Source: Dehalococcoidales bacterium
GTDB lineage: Bacteria > Chloroflexota > Dehalococcoidia > Dehalococcoidales > RBG-16-60-22
Direction of reading: 5' to 3'
NCBI GenBank assembly: GCA_028712355.1
Contig: JAQTQH010000008.1
Span: 1 to 37,326, forward strand
DNA length: 37,326 nt
This document shows, one piece after another, positions 27,302 through 35,729 of the stretch (positions are counted from its first letter, which is position 1; every line of letters starts with the position of its first letter). Made by a program: the position numbers and the translations under genes. Below the pieces are notes generated by a model. It was not told where the DNA came from. It did not search any database and saw only the letters and a program-made list of their open reading frames with translations.

Positions 27302-29107
27302 ATGCTATCCGATATTGCGGTAACGCCTTCTCAATCACTGAACGTCGCCTACTTTTCCATGGAGTTCGGGCTGGACCCCGCCATGCCCACCTACAGCGGC
27401 GGACTGGGCATCCTGGCGGGTGATACAGTGCGTGCCGCCGCCGATAACGGACTGCCGATGGTCTGCATCAGCCTGCTGCACCGCAAGGGCTACTTCCGCC
27501 AGCACATCGACAGCAGCGGCAACCAAACCGAAACCGAAGTAGACTGGGCGCCGGAAAAGTTTTTGCAGCTGCTGCCCGCCCGCATCATCGTCCCTATCGG
27601 GGGAAAACAGCTACAGGTACAGGTATGGCGCTACCTGGTGCACGGGCAGTCCGGTTATGACATACCGGTCTATTTCCTGGATACCGCCGTGCCGGAGAAC
27701 CCGAAGTGGGAGCAAAGCCTGAGCGGGCAGCTCTACCGGAACGACCCACGCTACCGTATCTACCAGGAGGCAGTGCTGGGGCTGGGCGGCGTCGCCATGC
27801 TGCGTGCGCTGGGCTACCGCGTTGTCCATTCCTACCACATGAACGAAGGCCATTCCGCTTTGGTCACGCTGGCGCTCATAGAAGAGCGGATGTGGGGGAA
27901 CAGTCTCAGTGCCGTTACCGAAGACGATAAAGAGGCGGTACGGCAGCGATGCGTTTTTACCACCCATACCCCTATCGCGGCAGGGCATGACGAGTTCCCC
28001 ATGCCCCTAGTTCGCGAGGTCCTCGGGGAAGAGCGCACTAATTATCTGCTGACGACCGGGGGCTGCCGTAACGATACCCTCAACATGAGCAACCTGGCGG
28101 TGGATTTTTCACGTTATATCAATGGCGTTTCCATGCGCCACGAAGCCGTCTCTCAGTGCATGTACTGTAACCGTGCCATCGACGCGGAACACTGCTACGT
28201 CAACGGAGTCACCGTACCCCGTGCCAAGATTATGCCTTGCCAGTACTCGGAGCACCCGATTGATGCGATTACCAACGGCGTGCATGCTGTAACCTGGGCT
28301 TCTTCCGCTCTCAGCAAAATCTATGACCACTATATCCCCGAGTGGCGCCGGGACAACCGCTACCTGCGCTACGCCATCGGTATCCCGCTGGAAGTCATCT
28401 GGCAAGCGCATCAAGAAGCCAAGCAGGAACTGTTCAATGAAATAAACCGCCGCACCGGCATTACCCTCAAACCCGATGTAATGACCCTCGGCTTTGCCCG
28501 GCGCGCCACCGGCTACAAGCGCACCGACCTCATGTTCTCCGACCTTAACCGCCTGCGGCAGATTGTCCGGCAGTCGGGGCCACTACAGATTGTCTGCGGC
28601 GGGAAAGCCCATCCCAACGACGGCAGCGGCAAGGAAATTATCCGCAACATCTACAAAGCCGCCGCCGAGTTGAAAGATATTATCCCCGTGGTCTACCTGG
28701 AAGAATACGATATGGCTCTGGCGAAGTACGTCTGCGCCGGCGTTGACCTGTGGGTGAACACCCCCCTCAAGCCGCTGGAAGCCTCCGGGACGAGCGGCAT
28801 GAAGACCGCCCTCAACGGAGTACCAAGCCTGAGCATCCTCGATGGCTGGTGGATTGAAGGACACGTAGAAGGCGTGACCGGCTGGTCTATCGATAACGGA
28901 TGGCAGGAAGAAAGTAACCGCGAACGGGAAATCGCCTCGCTCTATGATAAACTGGAGCGGCTGATTTTACCGATGTATTATAAGTCCCCCGCCGATTTCA
29001 TGACGGTCATGCGCTACGCGATTTCCCTGAACAGCTCACATTTCAACGCCCAGCGTATGGTCCTGCAATACCTCCAGAACGCCTACCGCAACACGGGCAA
29101 CTCGTAA
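27302..29107 (+). CDS. glgP: Alpha-glucan (glycogen) phosphorylase
   Basis: 601 aa; VAYFSMEFGLDPAMPTYSGGLGILAGDTVRAAADNGLPM, FARRATGYKR, KPLEASGTSGMKTALNGVPSLSILDGWW. Confidence 0.94.
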   Translation: MLSDIAVTPSQSLNVAYFSMEFGLDPAMPTYSGGLGILAGDTVRAAADNGLPMVCISLLHRKGYFRQHIDSSGNQTETEVDWAPEKFLQLLPARIIVPIGGKQLQVQVWRYLVHGQSGYDIPVYFLDTAVPENPKWEQSLSGQLYRNDPRYRIYQEAVLGLGGVAMLRALGYRVVHSYHMNEGHSALVTLALIEERMWGNSLSAVTEDDKEAVRQRCVFTTHTPIAAGHDEFPMPLVREVLGEERTNYLLTTGGCRNDTLNMSNLAVDFSRYINGVSMRHEAVSQCMYCNRAIDAEHCYVNGVTVPRAKIMPCQYSEHPIDAITNGVHAVTWASSALSKIYDHYIPEWRRDNRYLRYAIGIPLEVIWQAHQEAKQELFNEINRRTGITLKPDVMTLGFARRATGYKRTDLMFSDLNRLRQIVRQSGPLQIVCGGKAHPNDGSGKEIIRNIYKAAAELKDIIPVVYLEEYDMALAKYVCAGVDLWVNTPLKPLEASGTSGMKTALNGVPSLSILDGWWIEGHVEGVTGWSIDNGWQEESNREREIASLYDKLERLILPMYYKSPADFMTVMRYAISLNSSHFNAQRMVLQYLQNAYRNTGNS

Positions 29108-29187
29108 TGCTCATCCTAAAATATTTTCTTAAAATAGCCCCCCAAACCCTTGAAATTTGTCCGGAAATACTTTATACTTTATACTTA

Positions 29188-29211
29188 AAATAAGGAGAAA
29201 AATAAGGAGAA
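29188..29211 (+). repeat. Perfect 12-bp tandem repeat carrying two Shine-Dalgarno sites
   Basis: aaataaggagaa twice (29188-29199, 29200-29211), directly upstream of the GTG start at 29218. Confidence 0.85.
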
Positions 29212-29217
29212 TACCAG

Positions 29218-30570
29218 GTGAAAACAGAATCACAAATGAGCTTGTTTGACGTGTCCTCAGACGACAAACCCCCCAGTAACAGTTTCAACAGCAGGGAGGC
29301 TGAAGAGCCTCCAAGTACCAGCTTGTCCTCAAAAGACGACGAACCTCCTCTTAAACGCAGCAACGCCACCAGCCGCGACCGGTTTTTCCGCCACGTGCCC
29401 GAAAGTGATTGGAATGACTGGAAATGGCAGTTCCGCAACCGTATCACCACTGTTGATGAGCTAAGGAAAGTTTTTCCTCTTTCCGCCGAAGAACCGGCAC
29501 AGCTCAAGCTGGTCATGATGCGGTATCCCCTCTCGGTGACCCCTTACTACCTCTCGCTCATCAATCCGGATGACCCCGCCGACCCCGTGCGCCGGCAGGC
29601 TATCCCCTGCCTGGACGAGGTCACCATGGGCTCTGTAGGCATGGAAGACCCTCTCGAAGAGAAGCGCGACTCCAAGGTGCCCGGACTGGTGCACCGTTAC
29701 CCGGACCGCGTCCTGATGGTACTCACGGACATCTGCCCCATGCTCTGCCGCCACTGCACCCGCAAGCGGGAGTGGCAGCACGGCGGCTGGGTCCGCAGCA
29801 TGGCGGAAATCGAACGAATGCTGGACTATATCCGCAAGCACCGGGAAGTACGTGATGTCATCATCTCCGGCGGCGACCCCTTGACCCTGGCGACCAGCCG
29901 ACTGGAAGAAATCATCTCGCGCATCCGAAGCATCGAGCACGTGGAGATTATCCGTATCGGTACGCGCTGTCCGGTGGTCATGCCGCAGCGTATCGATGAT
30001 GAGCTCTGCGCGATGCTATCTAAATACGGACCCATCTGGGTGAATACTCACTTCAACCACTATCACGAGTTGACCCCGGAAGCCGCCCGCGCCTGCGATA
30101 AGTTATTGCGCGCCGGCGTGCCGGTGAACAACCAGTCGGTACTGCTGCGCGGCGTCAACGACTCGGTAGAGACGCAGTTGAAGCTGGTGCGCGGTCTCCT
30201 GCGCATCAAGGTACGCCCGTACTACCTCTTCCAGTGTGACGAGGTACAGGGTACGGAACACCTGCGCACACCGGTCGAAGTTGGTATCAAGATAATCGAA
30301 GGCTTGCGCGGTCATACGTCGGGTCTGGCGGTGCCGCACTTCGTAATTGACCTGCCCTTTGGCGGCGGCAAGGTGCCCCTCCAGCCGAACTACGTACTGG
30401 AGCATAACAAAGACGAACTGCTCATCCGGAACTACCAGAACAAACTCTTCCGCTTCCGCAACCCGCACGGTGAAGAGAGCCCCGATGCTGTTCTGGAAGC
30501 GGTGGCACTGACCTATCAGCCAAACAGCATTACGAAGGAAAACACCGATGCGGATAGGATTATCGTTTGA
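29218..30570 (+). CDS. KamA-family radical SAM aminomutase (lysine 2,3-aminomutase-like)
   Basis: 450 aa, GTG start; CPMLCRHCTRKREW (CxxxCxxC), VIISGGDPL, NNQSVLLRGVNDSVETQ, RPYYLFQCDEVQGTEHLRTP, GLRGHTSGLAVPHFVIDLPFGGGKVPLQPNYV. Confidence 0.94.
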   Translation: MKTESQMSLFDVSSDDKPPSNSFNSREAEEPPSTSLSSKDDEPPLKRSNATSRDRFFRHVPESDWNDWKWQFRNRITTVDELRKVFPLSAEEPAQLKLVMMRYPLSVTPYYLSLINPDDPADPVRRQAIPCLDEVTMGSVGMEDPLEEKRDSKVPGLVHRYPDRVLMVLTDICPMLCRHCTRKREWQHGGWVRSMAEIERMLDYIRKHREVRDVIISGGDPLTLATSRLEEIISRIRSIEHVEIIRIGTRCPVVMPQRIDDELCAMLSKYGPIWVNTHFNHYHELTPEAARACDKLLRAGVPVNNQSVLLRGVNDSVETQLKLVRGLLRIKVRPYYLFQCDEVQGTEHLRTPVEVGIKIIEGLRGHTSGLAVPHFVIDLPFGGGKVPLQPNYVLEHNKDELLIRNYQNKLFRFRNPHGEESPDAVLEAVALTYQPNSITKENTDADRIIV

Positions 30571-31552
30571 CCTGAAAGACGCCCTTCCGCACCCAATCGG
30601 TGAGCCGGAAGACGCTTTAGAAGAATATGACTCTGCCGAGACGGTGCAGATTATCGAAGATACCATCTCGGCAGAGGGACACAGGGTTATCCGTCTGGGC
30701 GGCGGTCAAGAATTCCTGAACAACATCCTGCACGAGAAGGTCGACTGCGTTTTCAACATTGCCGAAGGCCGGGGCAGCTACCGCAGCCGTGAATCGCAGG
30801 TGCCTGCCGTCCTGGAGATGCTGGACATATCGTACTCCGGTTCCGACCCACAGTGCCTTGCCGTGTGTCTGGACAAGCCGCTGACCAAGCAACTGGTGGC
30901 GGCGGCAGGGATTAAAATACCACAGTCACTAACTGTTGCTGATACTAAAGAACTCGCCACCGTCAACTGGCCGGACTTCCCTTTTCCGGCAATCATCAAA
31001 CCCGCCTTCGAAGGCTCCAGCAAGGGCGTGCGCCTCACTTCGCTGGTGGAGGACGCTCGCCAGGTGCAAGAATCCGTAATTAATCTGCTCAAGATCTACA
31101 ATCAGCCGGTCATGGTTGAAGAATTCATCGATGGAGATGAGGTTACGGTAGGCATGGTGGGTAATACGCCCCCGCAGGTGCTCGGCATGATGCGCATTGT
31201 CCCCAAGACTGTTAACAGACACTTCGTCTACTCCCTGGAAGTCAAGCGGGACTACAAGAGGCTGGTCGAATATGAATGTCCGGCAAAGCTCGCGGAGTCA
31301 ACCCTGAAGGCAATCTCCGATGCCAGCCGGAAATCATTCGAAGTGCTGGGCTGCCGCGACTTTGCCCGGGTTGATTTCCGCATCGACGCTTCGGGCGTTC
31401 CTTATTTCCTGGAAATCAACCCGCTGCCGGGATTAGGCACTTACAGCGACCTGGTCATCATGGCGCTCAAGGTGGGCTGGACCCACCACGGGTTAATCAG
31501 CGCGGTATTAAACGCCGCGTTGAAGAGGTACCCGCAATGGCAAAAAACGTAG
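30548..31552 (+). CDS. ATP-grasp ligase, D-Ala-D-Ala ligase-like (copy 1)
   Basis: 334 aa; VFNIAEGRGSYRSRESQVPAVLEMLDISYSGSDPQCLAVCLDKPLTKQL, ATP-grasp IIKPAFEGSSKGV, VEEFIDGDEVTVG, FARVDFRIDASGVPYFLEINPLPGLG. Overlaps kamA by 23 bp. Confidence 0.9.
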   Translation: MRIGLSFDLKDALPHPIGEPEDALEEYDSAETVQIIEDTISAEGHRVIRLGGGQEFLNNILHEKVDCVFNIAEGRGSYRSRESQVPAVLEMLDISYSGSDPQCLAVCLDKPLTKQLVAAAGIKIPQSLTVADTKELATVNWPDFPFPAIIKPAFEGSSKGVRLTSLVEDARQVQESVINLLKIYNQPVMVEEFIDGDEVTVGMVGNTPPQVLGMMRIVPKTVNRHFVYSLEVKRDYKRLVEYECPAKLAESTLKAISDASRKSFEVLGCRDFARVDFRIDASGVPYFLEINPLPGLGTYSDLVIMALKVGWTHHGLISAVLNAALKRYPQWQKT

Positions 31553-32532
31553 CCATCGTTTACAGCGAGCCGGTTACCAGCCACTACCACGCCACCGGTG
31601 AGGAAGCCGCCGAAGCCGGGGTGCTCAATGCTTTAGCTGCGGTACATCAAGCCCTGCGGGAGCTTGGTTACCGCGTAACGCGGGTACCTCTGGCGCCTCA
31701 GGATTCCATACCTGAAAAACTAAGCCGGTTAAATGCCGACTTGGTCTTCAATCTTTTTGAGGGATTCCCCGGCAACCCCGCCACCGAAGCCGAGGTGCCG
31801 GAGTTCCTCACCCGGTGTGGTATTCCTTATACCGGATGCGGAGCGGAAAGCCTGAGGACGGCACTCAATAAACCGGCTACCAAGACATTACTCAAGCAAG
31901 CCGGGATACCGACGCCGGACTTTCAACTGCTCACGCCGGATACCATCACTGATTTTCGCCTCAATTACCCGTGCATCGTCAAGATGAGCGGAGAACACGC
32001 CAGCCACGGGCTATCAGAAAAGAGTGTCGTCCATGACGCTGCTTCGCTGGCGGAACAGGTACGCCGGATTGTCTCCCTTTACGGCGGCAGCGCCCTGGTG
32101 GAAGAGTTCCTCACGGGACGCGAGTTCAACATTACCGTCATGGGAAATTCAAAATGCAGCGTACTGCCGCCATCGGAAATATGCTACTCTTTGCCTGAAG
32201 AGATGCCTCAAATCCTCACCTTCGCCGCTAAATGGGAAGAGGAAAGTGCCTACTACAAGGGCACGAAGGCAGTCTGCCCTGCCCCCATCACTCCCGCCCT
32301 GCGCCGCGATATCGTGCGGATAGCGCAGAAGACCTTCCGGCTGCTGGGATGCCGCGGCTACGCGCGCGTGGACTTGCGCCAGGATAGCGCAAAAAGGTTA
32401 AATGTAATAGAGGTAAACCCCAACCCGGATATCTCCCCGGGCACAGGAGCCGCCCTACAATCAGAAGCAGCGGGCATGTCCTATAGCGAACTTATCCGCA
32501 GAATCGTGAACTTCGCTCAGGAAAAGGACTGA
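31537..32532 (+). CDS. ATP-grasp ligase, D-Ala-D-Ala ligase-like (copy 2, divergent)
   Basis: 331 aa; LVFNLFEGFPGNPATEAEVPEFLTRCGIPYTGCGAESLRTALNKPATKTLL, VEEFLTGREFNITVMG, YARVDLRQDSAKRLNVIEVNPNPDISPGTG. Overlaps copy 1 by 16 bp. Confidence 0.88.
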   Translation: MAKNVAIVYSEPVTSHYHATGEEAAEAGVLNALAAVHQALRELGYRVTRVPLAPQDSIPEKLSRLNADLVFNLFEGFPGNPATEAEVPEFLTRCGIPYTGCGAESLRTALNKPATKTLLKQAGIPTPDFQLLTPDTITDFRLNYPCIVKMSGEHASHGLSEKSVVHDAASLAEQVRRIVSLYGGSALVEEFLTGREFNITVMGNSKCSVLPPSEICYSLPEEMPQILTFAAKWEEESAYYKGTKAVCPAPITPALRRDIVRIAQKTFRLLGCRGYARVDLRQDSAKRLNVIEVNPNPDISPGTGAALQSEAAGMSYSELIRRIVNFAQEKD

Positions 32533-32534
32533 AC

Positions 32535-33014
32535 ATGAATCTGAAAATACGCCCCATGACTCATCCGGACAAGGCGGCGATAATACGCATTCTCAAAGAA
32601 TTACCGGAATTCCTGCCCTTCGAGGTCATTATCGCCGAGGAAGTAATTGATGCCTATTTGCAAGACCCTTCAGGGTCGGGCTATTGCATTGAAGTGGCCG
32701 AGATTGATGGTACGGTGGTGGGCTACATCAATTACGGGCCGACTCCGGTCACCCAGGGCACCTGGGACATTTACTGGATGGCGGTAGCTGCCGACCGCCA
32801 GGGACAGGGCATCGGAAAGGCGCTTATCCGCTCTGCGGAAAGACACATTGCGAAAGCACAGGGCAGGCTTATTATCATCGAAACCGCCGGCAAACCCCAA
32901 TACGAAAGGACCCGCCGCTTTCACTTTGCCCAGGGTTATCACGAAGTAGCCCGCGTCCCGGAATACTACGCCCCCGGCGATGATAAACTGATTCTGTGCA
33001 AACGTATAGAATAG
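32535..33014 (+). CDS. GNAT-family N-acetyltransferase
   Basis: 159 aa; YWMAVAADRQGQGIGKALIRSAERHIA (acetyl-CoA site), IIETAGKPQYERTRRFHFAQGYHEVARVPEYYAPGDDKLILCK. Confidence 0.92.
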   Translation: MNLKIRPMTHPDKAAIIRILKELPEFLPFEVIIAEEVIDAYLQDPSGSGYCIEVAEIDGTVVGYINYGPTPVTQGTWDIYWMAVAADRQGQGIGKALIRSAERHIAKAQGRLIIIETAGKPQYERTRRFHFAQGYHEVARVPEYYAPGDDKLILCKRIE

Positions 33015-33027
33015 AGAGAAAAGACAC

Positions 33028-33633
33028 ATGCCAGAATGGCTGGAACAACTTGTGCTGGCGTTTGTCCCGCTGTTTATCGTACTGGACTCGCTGGGCAACA
33101 TGCCCTTTGTTGCCACTCTGACAGAAACGAAGACCGCAGCAGAGCGACGCCGGGTCATTAATGTCGCCGTCATGACCGCCGCCCTGGTTGGACTGGCTTT
33201 CCTGTTTTTCGGCAAACTTATCCTCAGCGTGCTTGGGATTTCGGTAGGCTCCTTCGCGGTTGCCGGCGGTATTATTCTGCTGGTACTGGCAATCCGTTAC
33301 ATGACCACCGGCAAAATGATTGAATCTTCCCGCGAAGAAATGGTGGGGGTGGTGCCTCTCGGCACCCCGCTCACGGTGGGGCCGGCTGCTATTACCACCC
33401 TGCTGCTTCTGGCCAGCCAGTCCCCGCTCTATACCGTTTTACTTGCTTTTGTACTCAACCTGATTCTCGTATGGGTTATCTACCAGTTCAGCGGCAGCTT
33501 CGTCAGAATCGCCGGCAAAGGCGGACTCGCGGTTGTCTCCCGAATCTTTGACCTGCTCCTGGCAGCGATAGCGGTAAGCATGATTATCCGCGGGCTTACC
33601 TTGCTCGGCATCCTGAGCGCTGCCGGCGGTTGA
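33028..33633 (+). CDS. MarC-family integral membrane protein
   Basis: 201 aa; FVPLFIVLDSLGNMPFVATLTE, GVVPLGTPLTVGPAAITTLLLLA, LLLAAIAVSMIIRGL. Confidence 0.9.
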   Translation: MPEWLEQLVLAFVPLFIVLDSLGNMPFVATLTETKTAAERRRVINVAVMTAALVGLAFLFFGKLILSVLGISVGSFAVAGGIILLVLAIRYMTTGKMIESSREEMVGVVPLGTPLTVGPAAITTLLLLASQSPLYTVLLAFVLNLILVWVIYQFSGSFVRIAGKGGLAVVSRIFDLLLAAIAVSMIIRGLTLLGILSAAGG

Positions 33634-33647
33634 TTCTCACAAATAAC

Positions 33648-33683
33648 ATCCCCCCTTCCTGGCTATTTCCGGAAAGGGGGGAT
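33648..33683. terminator. Strong inverted repeat between convergent MarC and dctM genes
   Basis: atcccccctt ... aaggggggat, 10-bp stem with extra ttcc/ggaa inside. Confidence 0.65.
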
Positions 33684-33715
33684 TGGTTAGGACAACACTA
33701 TCCTTATTGTATTAC

Positions 33716-35041
33716 TTATCCTATCGGCACCCCGAATATCAGGTTGGGGAACCAGAGCACAATCTGCGGGAATATCATGCACAGAGCAAGTCCAACAACC
33801 TGCATCAGTACCCAGGGGACTACCGAACGATAAATATCCACCATGGTGATATCCTTAGGTGTACAGGCACGCATGTAGAAAAGGTTGATGCCGAAAGGCG
33901 GGGTCAGGAAGCCGGCTTCCATGTTGACGATAAAGAGCACGCCGAACCAGACCGGGTCAAAACCGAGCTCAATGATAACTGGGATAAAGATGGGCACGGT
34001 AATCATGATAATACCGATGGGATCAAGGAAACAGCCCAGCATCAGGTAAATGACCTGAATAATCACCATGATAATCCACCGGTTCACCGCCATACCTTCC
34101 ATGAGGTTTTTGACCACCTCAACGCCGCCGATGGCTTCGTAAACACTGGCGAATCCCGAAGCACCCATCGCGATAAACATTATCATACAGGTATGCTTTA
34201 AAGTTGACTGGCTGCTTTTGACGAACATCTGCCAGTTAAATTTGCGATAGACGACAGCGCACAACGTCGCTCCCGCCGCGCCCACTGCCGCTGCCTCAGT
34301 CGGCGTTGCGACGCCCATTAAAATCGAACCCAGCACAACTAAAATCAAGAGGATGGGTAGAATAACACCTTTAAGAGAAGCAAACTTATCTTTCCAGCTG
34401 GCGCGTTCTTCCGGTGGCAGTGACGGTCCCAAATTGGGATTGAGATAACACATGACGGTAATATATATCACGTATTCCAGAGAGAGCACCAGGCCGGGGA
34501 AAAGCCCGCCGAAGAACAGCCGTCCTACCGATTCATTCGCCCAGAAGGCGTATACCACCATGGTCACACTGGGAGGAATAAGAATACCCAGCGCACCGCC
34601 CGCCATAATACAACCCATGGCCAGGCTTTTGTTATAGCCGCGTTTCAACATTGCCGGTAAAGCAATGACGCTCATCGTCACGGTAGCCGCCGCGCTGACG
34701 CCTGCCATCGCTGCGAAAATGGTGCAAATCAAGACAGTGCCAATCGCCAGGCCGCCGCGTACCGGACCAAACCAGCGGTACATCATAACGTAGAGCGCTT
34801 CCGCAATACCGGAATGCTCCAGCATTTCGCCCATGAAAATAAACATAGGCACGGCAATCATGACGATAGTCAACATGGAACCGATGGCAGTCGTCACAAC
34901 CATGCCAAGCATTCCCGAGCCGAAGTTTATCCAGGCAAAGACCACCGCCAGAAAGCCGAGACCGAAGGCAATAGGCACACCGGTCAGCAGCACCACCAGG
35001 ATACTGCCGAACATCAAGGCCGTCATTAATTCAACGCTCAC
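33716..35041 (-). CDS. dctM: TRAP transporter large permease (DctM-like)
   Basis: 441 aa; VPMFIFMGEMLEHSGIAEALYVMMYRWFGPVRGGLAIGTVLICTIFAAMAGVSAAATVTM, GGALGILIPPSVTMVVYAF. Confidence 0.94.
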   Translation of the reverse strand: MSVELMTALMFGSILVVLLTGVPIAFGLGFLAVVFAWINFGSGMLGMVVTTAIGSMLTIVMIAVPMFIFMGEMLEHSGIAEALYVMMYRWFGPVRGGLAIGTVLICTIFAAMAGVSAAATVTMSVIALPAMLKRGYNKSLAMGCIMAGGALGILIPPSVTMVVYAFWANESVGRLFFGGLFPGLVLSLEYVIYITVMCYLNPNLGPSLPPEERASWKDKFASLKGVILPILLILVVLGSILMGVATPTEAAAVGAAGATLCAVVYRKFNWQMFVKSSQSTLKHTCMIMFIAMGASGFASVYEAIGGVEVVKNLMEGMAVNRWIIMVIIQVIYLMLGCFLDPIGIIMITVPIFIPVIIELGFDPVWFGVLFIVNMEAGFLTPPFGINLFYMRACTPKDITMVDIYRSVVPWVLMQVVGLALCMIFPQIVLWFPNLIFGVPIG

Positions 35042-35562
35042 GGGCGTGGTACCTCCTTTCCGGTAACCGTGAAGTAGAGGTCACGGAGGAACTTACTGAA
35101 CGCCTGAAGCAGCAGAAGTGAAGCGCCGATAGGAACGGCAGTCTTAAGAGGATAATACGGTGGCGCCCACACGGACATGGTCACTTCCATTCTTTTCCAG
35201 GAATCGATGACCATCGGAACACTCTTAACAAGCATGGTCCCGAAGTATAGAGCGATGATGAAAAAGACAAAACAGGCAATCCCGGCCTGAACGCGGTGCG
35301 GGAAACGCCGTACCAGAATATCGACGTTTACATGTGAGCCATGAAGCAACGCATACGCACCACCAAACATAATGGAGAAACCGAAGAGATGCTGAGAAGC
35401 CTCATGTGCCCAGATTGTGGGTCTGCCCAGAAAATAGCGGGCAAAGACCTCGTAAATCAAGACCAGTCCCACCATCGGTAAAAGGTATTTTGCTAACTCG
35501 CCGACACGCAAATTTATTTTATCAATTATTCCGGTCAAACTCCGGACCAAGTCCCCTACCAT
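35038..35562 (-). CDS. dctQ: TRAP transporter small permease (DctQ-like)
   Basis: 174 aa, four TM segments; LVLIYEVFARYFLGRPTIWAHEASQHLFGFSIMFGGAYALLHGSHVNVDIL; 4-bp overlap with dctM. Confidence 0.92.
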   Translation of the reverse strand: MVGDLVRSLTGIIDKINLRVGELAKYLLPMVGLVLIYEVFARYFLGRPTIWAHEASQHLFGFSIMFGGAYALLHGSHVNVDILVRRFPHRVQAGIACFVFFIIALYFGTMLVKSVPMVIDSWKRMEVTMSVWAPPYYPLKTAVPIGASLLLLQAFSKFLRDLYFTVTGKEVPRP

Positions 35563-35729
35563 ATCATCCTCTCGCTTTCTTGCCGGGATGCATTAATCAG
35601 AATACCCGTTTGAAATATGAGCAACAAATCTATAATTATCACTAAACGATACAATACCATAAAGCCGGAAAAGCGAGCGGCGCCGGACAGTCACCTGCCC
35701 GGCGCACGCTCCATCTACTATTACAGGTA

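Noticed and set aside
30548-32532. Both ATP-grasp genes as simple duplicated D-Ala-D-Ala ligases (ddl)
   Set aside because: The two differ strongly, sit in overlap with kamA, and lack the usual Ddl C-terminal motif; kept as Ddl-like ligases of unknown substrate.
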